From: Paludibacteraceae bacterium
Lineage (GTDB): Bacteria; Bacteroidota; Bacteroidia; Bacteroidales; Paludibacteraceae
NCBI GenBank assembly: GCA_017542915.1
Contig: JAFXWI010000074.1
Location: 1-32,728, forward strand
Length of the DNA: 32,728 nt
Reading direction: 5' to 3'
Shown here: positions 25,965 to 32,728 of the stretch, one piece after another
How the letters are laid out: every line of letters starts with the position of its first letter
How positions within the stretch are numbered: the first letter of the stretch is position 1
The notes under the pieces: generated by a model
Told to the model about the DNA's origin: nothing
The model's input: only the letters and a program-made list of their open reading frames with translations
Databases searched by the model: none
Made by a program: the position numbers and the translations under genes

Positions 25965-26894
25965 TTATTTAACTTCTTTTCCCGTCGCATCAAACATCTT
26001 GTCACCGCGAATGATTCGCAACTGACCGTCAATAATCATCTTGTAGCTTTTTCCCTTGTCTCCTTGTACATTCTCCACGCCTTGTTTGCTACCATAGTGG
26101 TACGCATCAAAAGTCGCTTTGTCCACGCGCTCTAATTTAATCTGTCCTTTGCAAGCCGCGCTGCGGATGATGATATAGTTCACGCCCTCGGGGATAGCCC
26201 ATTTCTCACCACCTGCCCATCCGTTTTGCCAGTCAAGGGTCACTTGGGTATCTTGTATGGTGGTCGGAGTTTTGGAACGATAGAAGTTACCCAGATGGTC
26301 TTTGATACAGATATAACTACCCATCCTGCAATCGATCATCAGTTTACCGTCCACGAACAGGTACTCATCCTCATAAACATCATAAGCACTCTCTCCGTGG
26401 TCTGCTCCGTTGATCCAACCGATAGCATAGTAGTTCACATCCTCGTCTTCTACCGGATCTCCGCCGCCTTGACCGCCGGGATTGTCACCACCGCCTTGAC
26501 TGCCGCCGGAGCAGTCACCGTCAGTACCGATATACACCTTGTCGTCGTTTGCCTGTTTCTTCCACCAGAAGTTATAGCAACCTGCTACGTTGCATATAGC
26601 CGAGACACCGGATGTAATCGTAAAATTGCCGCTACCATCTACATCGCCGCCTGTCTCTATGTTCTGCGGGAACCATTTGGCATCGCAGGAGGTGTTGCAG
26701 AATTCCACTTTGTCGCCCTGCTTAAGGGCGGCTACTGCGTGTAACTGCGGAAGCTGATCGGGGGACATTCCCGCATCTTCAAACGTGTAAACGGAAGCAC
26801 CATTCACATATAGGGCGTACGGTCCGTCCTGACACTCTGCCATTAGTCCTGCTGCACATACCACCGCAGCCAATAAACTTAAAATCTTTTTCAT
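25965..26894 (-). CDS. Secreted binding-module protein of the amylase cluster (no catalytic domain)
   Basis: 309 residues. Signal peptide about 1-19 (ends L-M-A before E-C). Residues 25-128 are homologous to the N-terminal modules of the two following amylases: Y-x-L-Y-V-N-G start, x-x-G-D-K-V-E-F, G-C-Y-N-F-W-x-K-K, D-K-V-Y-I-G-T. A Gly/Ser-rich linker (about 130-148) leads to a second beta module (151-278: I-G-W-I-N-G-A-D, F-V-D-G-K-L, G-S-Y-I-C-I-K-D, Y-I-I-I-R-S-A). The end is Q-G-V-E-N-V and the shared tail (K-M-I-I-D-G-Q ... F-D-A-T-G-K). No glycosidase motif is present. By context I infer a glucan-binding accessory protein, analogous in role to SusE/SusF but not recognisably related. 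The 23-base gap after the upstream amylase supports cotranscription. Confidence 0.82.
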   Translation of the reverse strand: MKKILSLLAAVVCAAGLMAECQDGPYALYVNGASVYTFEDAGMSPDQLPQLHAVAALKQGDKVEFCNTSCDAKWFPQNIETGGDVDGSGNFTITSGVSAICNVAGCYNFWWKKQANDDKVYIGTDGDCSGGSQGGGDNPGGQGGGDPVEDEDVNYYAIGWINGADHGESAYDVYEDEYLFVDGKLMIDCRMGSYICIKDHLGNFYRSKTPTTIQDTQVTLDWQNGWAGGEKWAIPEGVNYIIIRSAACKGQIKLERVDKATFDAYHYGSKQGVENVQGDKGKSYKMIIDGQLRIIRGDKMFDATGKEVK

Positions 26895-26917
26895 TGTATT
26901 AAAAATTTAAATGTTAA

Positions 26918-28750
26918 TTATTTAATAGTTTTTCCCATGATATCATATACGTGCTCGCCGCAACGGATATATAGTTTACCATTCTCGATGAACTTTTCCC
27001 CTCTTCCCTTCAGGGAGGAGTCGGAGGGCTGCTCTACCCCTTCCACAATCGGCTGACGCTCCTTATCTTTATCCCCGCGCGCGCTCGTGGTCTTATAATA
27101 TACACCGTAGTTGGTTCCCTTCACTGCCAAGGTATAACCCTGCGGTGTGGTATTATAGCCCGAGTTCGGACCTAAGAGCAGACGAATCTCACCGTTCTTA
27201 CCATAGATAGTAGCTTTGTAATAACCATTACCCGCTTCATCGTTCACACTACTCTCGCTATGAACGCCTGTTTTATAACGGGCGTTGATCATCGCCTTGA
27301 TCTCGTCCTTGAACGTTACCCAGTGAGGCCAGAAAACACAAGGCACACCCGGCATTGACAGCATATACGCATTGCATTGCAGCACTTTGTCACGGCAGAG
27401 AGTCATCGAGTTTCCTTCGCCGCACAACTCATTATTGTCACGCTGGAAACTATCATGACTATCCACAAAAGTAACAGCATAACGGCTCTTGCCTGCTCCC
27501 GGAAGACCTGCTCCCTTCAGTTTGTAGTAGTTTTCCGCAGCAATACCATCATTAAATGCCGTATATTTGGTAGCAAAGTCAAAGGTCGTGGTGTTCCAAC
27601 CAGCGTCTGTCAAACGACTCTGAAGCGTGTTTACATTACCATCCCAGTACTCCATAACCGAGAAATAAGCCTCAGCTGCACGATTGTAATCGTTGATATG
27701 CGAGTTATGATAACCCTTGCAGTAGTCATAGCGGAAACCATCTATCTTAATCTCGTTACGCAACCATTTCAAGTATGCCTTGAACATGGCATTTACCTCC
27801 GGATTCGTATGATCCCAGTCACGCGAAGCAGCGTAGTTTGCCTCGTCTCCATAACCGTCATCCGCATTGCCCACTGCATAACCACGGCAAGCCGTAGTCG
27901 GGGCACTCGTGTTCATCTCATCCGTATTGCAAATATACGAGCCATCCGGCGTAAACGTACCATAACTACCAAAGGTATAACTCTTAAAATTACACCATCC
28001 CTCTTGAGCGTCAGCATGATTGATGACGATATCTGCTACCACGCGTGCTCCGTTCTGATGAAGGGTATTAATCACTTGCAGCAGTTTCTGCTTCGTTCCG
28101 CGGCCACTGTCCAACTTGCCGTAATTGGTCGGATGGTAACCCAAACCATCTCCGGCACTCACGGATGGTATCCATACAAGGTCAAACCACAGACCCATCT
28201 CCTCAGCGGACGAACCGTTCGTACCATTGACATAATCCAACCATTTAGTACGACCGTAACCGTTTCCTGTAGTTCCATCAGTACTGTTCCAGTAGAACGC
28301 CTGCAGCATCACATCCGGACATTGTGCCGGAGCTGAGCCGCTATAACCCGGGTCTATCTCTCCGCCGCCGCTGATATCCTGACCTTCGCCGCAATTAGAG
28401 CCCGGACCGATATACAACTGATCAGCCTCGTACTTGAGCTTGATATAGAAGTCATAGCAACCGCTAACCGTTGCATCATAATGATCGCCGTTGCGCGTAA
28501 AGCCGGTTACCGAAGACGTATTCAGATCCACAGCCCATGCAGCTTTGTTCTCTGCATCATACAACTGAACTTTATCGCCATTAGCAATCTGAACATGAGA
28601 CAAATACTGCTCAAAACCCTCTCCATAAGGATCCGGTCCTTCATACGTAGCAGCAAAATACATCTTGCCGTTCACCAAAATTCCATAACTTGCTGCCCAC
28701 GACATCGTTGCACACAGCAGCATCATCCAAATCACACTAATCTTTTTCAT
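26918..28750 (-). CDS. Secreted GH13 alpha-amylase with N-terminal binding module
   Basis: 610 residues. Signal peptide 1-19. A binding-type module spans about 22-120 (Y-G-I-L-V-N-G, G-D-K-V-Q-L-Y-D, G-C-Y-D-F-Y-I-K-L-K-Y, Q-L-Y-I-G). The GH13 catalytic domain starts at D-V-M-L-Q-A-F-Y-W (146-154), with D-I-V-I-N-H (240-245), G-F-R-Y-D (nucleophile D342), V-M-E-Y-W (acid/base E367) and V-D-S-H-D (H432, D433). The opening and G-V-P-C-V-F-W-P-H-W near the end of the barrel are typical of alpha-amylases acting on starch or maltodextrin. A C-terminal beta domain, E-G-V-E-Q, and the shared tail (K-F-I-E-N-G-K ... Y-D-I-M-G-K) follow. It is a close paralogue of 28759-30543, whose stop lies only 8 bases upstream of this start; tandem duplication is clear. 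Confidence 0.95.
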   Translation of the reverse strand: MKKISVIWMMLLCATMSWAASYGILVNGKMYFAATYEGPDPYGEGFEQYLSHVQIANGDKVQLYDAENKAAWAVDLNTSSVTGFTRNGDHYDATVSGCYDFYIKLKYEADQLYIGPGSNCGEGQDISGGGEIDPGYSGSAPAQCPDVMLQAFYWNSTDGTTGNGYGRTKWLDYVNGTNGSSAEEMGLWFDLVWIPSVSAGDGLGYHPTNYGKLDSGRGTKQKLLQVINTLHQNGARVVADIVINHADAQEGWCNFKSYTFGSYGTFTPDGSYICNTDEMNTSAPTTACRGYAVGNADDGYGDEANYAASRDWDHTNPEVNAMFKAYLKWLRNEIKIDGFRYDYCKGYHNSHINDYNRAAEAYFSVMEYWDGNVNTLQSRLTDAGWNTTTFDFATKYTAFNDGIAAENYYKLKGAGLPGAGKSRYAVTFVDSHDSFQRDNNELCGEGNSMTLCRDKVLQCNAYMLSMPGVPCVFWPHWVTFKDEIKAMINARYKTGVHSESSVNDEAGNGYYKATIYGKNGEIRLLLGPNSGYNTTPQGYTLAVKGTNYGVYYKTTSARGDKDKERQPIVEGVEQPSDSSLKGRGEKFIENGKLYIRCGEHVYDIMGKTIK

Positions 28751-28758
28751 CGTATCTT

Positions 28759-30543
28759 TTATTTTATGCTATTTCCCATCATATCATATACATTCTCACC
28801 CATACGGATCAACAGTTTTCCGTCCTTGAGGAACTTCTGTCCTTTCGCCTTTAACCCTTCGTCTTTCGCCTCCTCAATACCCGTCGGTCTCGGCTGATCG
28901 CTCAACACCCAGATCTCAAAACTCTCGTTATGTCCCTCTTGGGTGCTATAGTTGCTGGCTGCCAAGGTGAACCCTTGGAACGTCTGACCGGTCTTATCGC
29001 CCAAGCACAGAATCAACCAGCCGTGTTTACCCACAACCGTTGCCTGATAACCCGTAACCGTTGAGTACTCATCTTTCACCTCACTCTCGCTATGAACGCC
29101 TGCCCATTTACGAGCTAAGATCATCGGCTTCAGGTCCTCTTTGTATTTCTTCCAATGCGGATAGAACACACACGGCACACCCGGCATCGACAGCAGGAAA
29201 GCGTTTGCCTGCATCAGACGAGCCTTCAAAGCAGGAGTCATCGAGTTACCGCGACCACCAAACTCATTCTCGTTATCCGGTCTCAAGAACCAGTCATGGC
29301 TCTCAATGAACGTTACCGAATGACGGCCGTTGCCGCGGCTCATGATACAATCACCCCGGCCACGGCTGTAATCCCAGCCTGCAAACGAATTGAATACATG
29401 CCATTTGAGATCGAAATCCAAGCCCATCAAGTCATACTGCGCACCTTGGATACGAGACCATATCTGATCCGTTCCGGCATAGCACTCCATGAAGGCAATC
29501 TCCGGCTTCGCGTTTTTATTGTAGTTATAGTGATGCCAGTTATTGAAACCGTCGCCTTTGTCGTAACGGAAACCGTCATAGTGCATCACATTACGCATCC
29601 ATTTCAGGTAAGCGATAAACATCTCCTGCACATATACATTATCATGCGCCCAGTCACGCGCGCCATCCCAATTCTCGCCATCATCCATATTACCCGTAGC
29701 AGCTCCGTAACATTCGCCTGCATCGGGATTGAGGTTCACCTCGTCGTTCTGGCAAATATAACTTGCATCCGGATGGAAAACTCCGTACTCGCCAAAATCC
29801 ATCGTCGGGAAGTCACACCAACTCGACCAACCCGTACAGTGGTTAATCACGATATCTGCTACCACTTTACATCCGTTAGCATGCAACGCACTAATCAGCG
29901 CATCCAACTCAGCACGCGTTCCCCAGTTCGAACTCTGGTTGCTGTATTGCTTCGGGTGATAACCCATTCCGTCTCCATTAGCACTTGGCGGCAACCATAC
30001 ATAATCAAAATACGCGCCTATTTCAGCTGCCTGCGGCGTCAGAGTCGTCCATTTGGTATTGCCGTACTCACTCACACCCGGAGCTGTAGCACTATACGAC
30101 TCGTTGTAGAACGCCTGCATCATCACAGCCTCACATTGATGAGGAACGGCTCCCTTATAGATATCGTGAATATCTTCTCCATCGCCGCATCCACTTCCCT
30201 CGCCGATATACAACTGATCTTCGCCGTACTTGAGCTTGATATAGAAATCATAACATCCGGTCACGCTTGCGGTATATCGATCGGTTCCTTTCGTAAAACC
30301 AGCTACTGAATACGTGTCCAGATCAACCACCCAAGCTGCCTCATAATCCACATCGTACAGCTGTAGATAATCGCCGTTCTGCACTTTCACATGCGCCAGA
30401 TACTCGTCATAAGTACCCGTCATGCTGTCTTTTCCTCGGTACTCTGCGGCAAAATACGTTGTGCCGTTCACCAAGATTCCATAACCTGCTGCTTGCGCCA
30501 TCCCTGCACACATCAACAGCATCCACAACATTGTTTTTTTCAT
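28759..30543 (-). CDS. Secreted GH13 alpha-amylase with N-terminal binding module (paralogue)
   Basis: 594 residues. Signal peptide 1-19 (M-A-Q-A-A). The binding-type module spans about 21-118, with the same landmarks as its neighbour (Y-G-I-L-V-N-G, G-C-Y-D-F-Y-I-K-L-K-Y, Q-L-Y-I-G-E-G). GH13 regions: D-I-V-I-N-H (230-235), G-F-R-Y-D (D328), F-M-E-C-Y (E353), I-E-S-H-D (H416, D417), so the active site is intact. Region III reads M-E-C-Y-A-G rather than the M-E-Y-W-D-G of the neighbour, hinting at a different subsite. Several residues around the cleft differ, so a split in product or substrate range is likely (inference). The end is T-G-I-E-E and K-F-L-K-D-G-K ... Y-D-M-M-G-N. It is separated from the first amylase of the block by a 64-base AT-rich gap. 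Confidence 0.95.
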   Translation of the reverse strand: MKKTMLWMLLMCAGMAQAAGYGILVNGTTYFAAEYRGKDSMTGTYDEYLAHVKVQNGDYLQLYDVDYEAAWVVDLDTYSVAGFTKGTDRYTASVTGCYDFYIKLKYGEDQLYIGEGSGCGDGEDIHDIYKGAVPHQCEAVMMQAFYNESYSATAPGVSEYGNTKWTTLTPQAAEIGAYFDYVWLPPSANGDGMGYHPKQYSNQSSNWGTRAELDALISALHANGCKVVADIVINHCTGWSSWCDFPTMDFGEYGVFHPDASYICQNDEVNLNPDAGECYGAATGNMDDGENWDGARDWAHDNVYVQEMFIAYLKWMRNVMHYDGFRYDKGDGFNNWHHYNYNKNAKPEIAFMECYAGTDQIWSRIQGAQYDLMGLDFDLKWHVFNSFAGWDYSRGRGDCIMSRGNGRHSVTFIESHDWFLRPDNENEFGGRGNSMTPALKARLMQANAFLLSMPGVPCVFYPHWKKYKEDLKPMILARKWAGVHSESEVKDEYSTVTGYQATVVGKHGWLILCLGDKTGQTFQGFTLAASNYSTQEGHNESFEIWVLSDQPRPTGIEEAKDEGLKAKGQKFLKDGKLLIRMGENVYDMMGNSIK

Positions 30544-30572
30544 ATATTAGATGGTAATTTAAATATCAAATG

Positions 30573-30606
30573 TCAATTTTTAATTCTTAATTTTCAATTT
30601 TTAATT
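30573..30606. repeat. Short AT-rich direct repeat in an intergenic gap
   Basis: TCAATTTTTAATT occurs at 30573-30585 and 30594-30606, a 21-base period. It lies between two amylase genes. Low complexity makes chance or slippage the likely origin. Confidence 0.5.
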
Positions 30607-30607
30607 A

Positions 30608-32080
30608 TCAATTAATTCTTCTCCCTTGTACATCGTACATCTGTCCTTCGTACATCAAATATAGCTTTCCATCCTTGAGGAACTTCTTTCCTTCCTTTGC
30701 GGTGCGAGTCAGGGAGGGGTTTTCTATCCCCTTCTCCTCCATCTGGATATACACCGTATAAGCGCCTCTATCGCCGCCTTCTACCGCTACTTCATATCCC
30801 TCCGGCAGTGTCGTACTGCGGTATTTGCCCACACGCACAATCACTTTTCCGCGATGACCTTGGATAGTAGCATGGTACTTATACTGACCACTTTCCTCTG
30901 CCAACACTTGCGACTGACTGTGGATTCCTGCCTGTTTGCGAACGGCTATCAACTCATTGATCTCGTCCTTGTAACTTACCCAATGCGGATAGAACACACA
31001 CGGCACACCCGGCATCATCAGCATATACGCACTTGCCTGCAACACATAATCCTTATTCGTAGCACTCGACAAATCCGTACTCGGAGTAAACTGGTTATCT
31101 CCATAAGCGCCACCACGGTCAAACGTATCGTGGTTATCGATGAACGTCACCGAATAACGCTCCAAGCCATGCTTGCGCAAACCCTCAAACGTCTTGTTCA
31201 TATTCAACTTGCCGTACGAACCGGTCACAATACCTTTCATCGAGTATTTCGCCTGAAAATCAAAGATCATCGTGTTCGAGTCACACTCCTGCAGATGTTG
31301 TTTCTGACGGCTTATACTCTCCCACAGCTCCGAAACCGACATATACGGTTGCGCCGCCTCGTTGTACATCTTCAGATACCGACCATGAAAACCCAAGGTC
31401 ATGTCGTACCTAAATCCGTCGTACTTCATCGTGTTCAGCAACCATTGTGTATAAGCCTTCGACCAGTTCTGCACAACCTCGCTCGCGTGATCCAAGTCAC
31501 GCGCTCCATCGAAATTATTTCCGGTATCGTACGCTCCACGCTCCGACGTAGATGCTCCGTAACACGACGATTTCGCATCCGTAAAACACTCGTCATTACG
31601 GCAAATCTCTTTCTGCGTCAAAGTAAACGTACCATAACTTCCAAAATTATCGGTAAAGAAATTACACCATGAGTTATAGTTACCCCGATGATTCAACACC
31701 ACATCCGCCAACACTTTCGTATTGCCTTTATGCAATGCCGTAATAAGTTTGTTCAACGTCGTTTGGGTTCCCCAATCGCTCTCTTGGTTACTATACTGCT
31801 TTGCAGAATAACCCACGCCGCAACCCGTCGGACCGGCACTCGGAGGAAACCACACCACATCAAAATTCGCATTGATGGCTGCGGTATCCTTGAGCAGATC
31901 GATCCATTTCGTACGACCGAACTTGCTATCCGTACTCGTCTTGGTCTTGTAGCTATCCCAATAGAACGCCTGTAGCATGACGTCTTCGCATTCCGCCGGA
32001 ACGCCCACATTAGACGCGCAAACAACGCCCGCACTCGCGAGCAAAACAATAACGAGAGATGTCAGAATAGATTTTTTCAT
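30608..32080 (-). CDS. Secreted GH13 alpha-amylase (no N-terminal binding module)
   Basis: 490 residues from the ATG at 32080, chosen because M-K-K-S-I-L-T-S-L begins a normal signal peptide (cut near V-C-A) and because the upstream in-frame ATG at 32134 lies inside the -33 promoter element. After the signal peptide the GH13 domain begins almost at once (D-V-M-L-Q-A-F-Y-W, 33-41), so the N-terminal module of its two paralogues is absent. Active-site regions: D-V-V-L-N-H (126-131), G-F-R-Y-D (D226), S-E-L-W (E251), I-D-N-H-D (H317, D318). It ends K-G-I-E-N-P and K-F-L-K-D-G-K ... Y-D-V-Q-G-R. It is the first gene of the amylase block and carries the only clear promoter of that block. It probably attacks starch outside the cell. 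Confidence 0.95.
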   Translation of the reverse strand: MKKSILTSLVIVLLASAGVVCASNVGVPAECEDVMLQAFYWDSYKTKTSTDSKFGRTKWIDLLKDTAAINANFDVVWFPPSAGPTGCGVGYSAKQYSNQESDWGTQTTLNKLITALHKGNTKVLADVVLNHRGNYNSWCNFFTDNFGSYGTFTLTQKEICRNDECFTDAKSSCYGASTSERGAYDTGNNFDGARDLDHASEVVQNWSKAYTQWLLNTMKYDGFRYDMTLGFHGRYLKMYNEAAQPYMSVSELWESISRQKQHLQECDSNTMIFDFQAKYSMKGIVTGSYGKLNMNKTFEGLRKHGLERYSVTFIDNHDTFDRGGAYGDNQFTPSTDLSSATNKDYVLQASAYMLMMPGVPCVFYPHWVSYKDEINELIAVRKQAGIHSQSQVLAEESGQYKYHATIQGHRGKVIVRVGKYRSTTLPEGYEVAVEGGDRGAYTVYIQMEEKGIENPSLTRTAKEGKKFLKDGKLYLMYEGQMYDVQGRRIN

Positions 32081-32103
32081 GGCTATCATTCTTAAATTGG
32101 CTG

Positions 32104-32134
32104 CAAATTTACAACTTTTTTCGCATATATGCAA
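32104..32134 (-). promoter_or_regulatory. Bacteroides-type promoter of the amylase block
   Basis: Minus strand: TTG (32134-32132), 20 bases, TAAATTTG (32111-32104), then CAGCC. It contains the palindrome GCATATATGC (32123-32132) next to the -33 element. Over 39 bases it differs from the nuclease-gene promoter at 3284-3322 at only four positions. Confidence 0.78.
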
Positions 32135-32170
32135 GCGCGTGAACCATTTTTTTGATAAAAAATGCTATTT

Positions 32171-32728
32171 TTACGTTTTTTCTATCTTTTTTACCACTAC
32201 TACTTGCTTTTTTACCGAAAAAGTGATAGTATAGCCGTCATAATCCATTTTGTACTCCCTTTCAGGATCATCTTGGTAAGCCGGACGCGGGTCTTGAGCC
32301 AGTATATACGTGATTGCATCCTTAGTATCACGAGGTAATCCTAGACCATACCGCTTATCTTCCGCTATGCTTGTAGTACCATCTACCTGCCATTTGACTT
32401 CCAATTGATAGTCTTTTGTCTCCTCTGCAAACCCGTTTTTCGCATCCGGATGACTGTCGCTAAAACTCAAATACGGCTTTATATCATATATCGGCGTTCC
32501 GTCCAACAGGTCGGCTCCGCTGACGATAAGGTCTCCGTTCTCTATCCCGATCAGACGCACACTACTGAGGCCTAACGGGTTCGGGCGAAAAGGACTTCGC
32601 GTAGCGAACACGCCCATCCTGATGTTACCACCTAAACGCGGTGGTCTAACCGTAGGGGACCACGAATCCACTTTGGAGAAGCCCCAAATCAGCCACAAAT
32701 GGCTATACCCTTCTATTCCGCGTAAGGC
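32171..32728 (-). CDS. trmO: TrmO-like tRNA (N6-threonylcarbamoyladenosine-37) N6-methyltransferase (5' partial)
   Basis: 185 residues are visible; the frame stays open to the window edge (A-L-R-G-I-E-G-Y-S-H-L-W-L-I-W-G-F at the visible start), so the N terminus is missing. TrmO/YaeB (UPF0066) landmarks: G-I-E-G-Y-S-H-L-W, R-P-P-R-L-G-G, G-V-F-A-T-R-S-P-F-R-P-N-P-L-G-L-S, and D-L-L-D-G-T-P-I-Y-D-I-K-P-Y. The family uses S-adenosylmethionine to methylate t6A37 of tRNA. A TTG at 32698 is internal, not the start. The gene ends 90 bases upstream of the first amylase start in the same direction; an A/T-only hairpin (32145-32164) between them is too weak to call a terminator with confidence. Confidence 0.93.
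   Translation of the reverse strand, partial: ALRGIEGYSHLWLIWGFSKVDSWSPTVRPPRLGGNIRMGVFATRSPFRPNPLGLSSVRLIGIENGDLIVSGADLLDGTPIYDIKPYLSFSDSHPDAKNGFAEETKDYQLEVKWQVDGTTSIAEDKRYGLGLPRDTKDAITYILAQDPRPAYQDDPEREYKMDYDGYTITFSVKKQVVVVKKIEKT

Noticed and set aside
27377..30309. Long + strand open frames opposite the amylases
   Set aside because: They mirror well-supported GH13 genes with intact catalytic motifs and have no recognisable domains of their own.
32081..32134. Upstream in-frame ATG giving 18 extra residues to the first amylase
   Set aside because: That ATG overlaps the -33 element of the gene's own promoter, and the residues block a normal signal peptide start. A second ATG at 32089 remains possible but is less typical.
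32145..32164. A/T-only hairpin as terminator of trmO
   Set aside because: The stem CATTTTTT/AAAAAATG lacks a GC-rich part and could be chance in an AT-rich spacer.

Overview
The window reads as a chromosomal segment of a member of the Bacteroidota, most likely order Bacteroidales. Six promoters have the Bacteroides-type form (TTG or TTTG, then exactly 20 bases, then TAnnTTTGC). There is a TonB-dependent receptor with an N-terminal carboxypeptidase-regulatory-like domain, Calycin-like and PCMD modules, a tandem pair of deoxynucleoside kinases, and many secreted proteins sharing one C-terminal tail. No tRNA, rRNA, CRISPR array, transposase, integrase or phage gene was seen. All inter-gene gaps are shorter than 300 bases.

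Layout. 1-1737 (+) is the 3' end of a secreted modular protein, possibly a pectate lyase. It ends in a 13-base tail-to-tail overlap with a secreted endonuclease/exonuclease/phosphatase-family protein (1725-3266, -). htpG (3489-5426, +) follows behind a sigma-54-like promoter. A three-gene + strand operon comes next: a TonB-dependent receptor (5677-8469) and two Calycin-PCMD surface proteins (8488-11301 and 11330-12892), closed by a terminator. A 1301-residue adhesin-like protein (13175-17080, +) has its own promoter, which shares a 15-base upstream sequence with the receptor promoter. A strong bidirectional terminator separates it from an Xaa-Pro aminopeptidase (17162-18940, -). An AsmA-like membrane-anchored protein (19083-21233, +) is divergent from the aminopeptidase.

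From 32728 down to 21246 everything is on the minus strand. In transcription order: the 3' part of trmO; three related GH13 alpha-amylases (30608-32080, 28759-30543, 26918-28750); a small secreted protein carrying the amylase-type binding module without a catalytic domain (25965-26894); a fourth, different GH13 enzyme (23815-25857); two tandem deoxynucleoside kinases; and a DHH-family NrnA-type phosphoesterase. Apart from the promoter before the first amylase, no clear promoter was found inside this run, so much of it may be one transcript.

How it works together. Ten secreted proteins, otherwise unrelated, end in the same roughly 25-residue tail, usually preceded by a G-[IV]-E motif. I infer one shared export or surface-attachment route, probably the type IX secretion system, although no component of that machinery is present. 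The amylase block looks like an alpha-glucan-degrading set that relies on this tail rather than on an adjacent SusC/SusD pair. The receptor plus Calycin-PCMD operon looks like a ligand capture and uptake set, and the adjacent adhesin shares with it a distinctive alternating-cysteine repeat and a candidate regulatory site.
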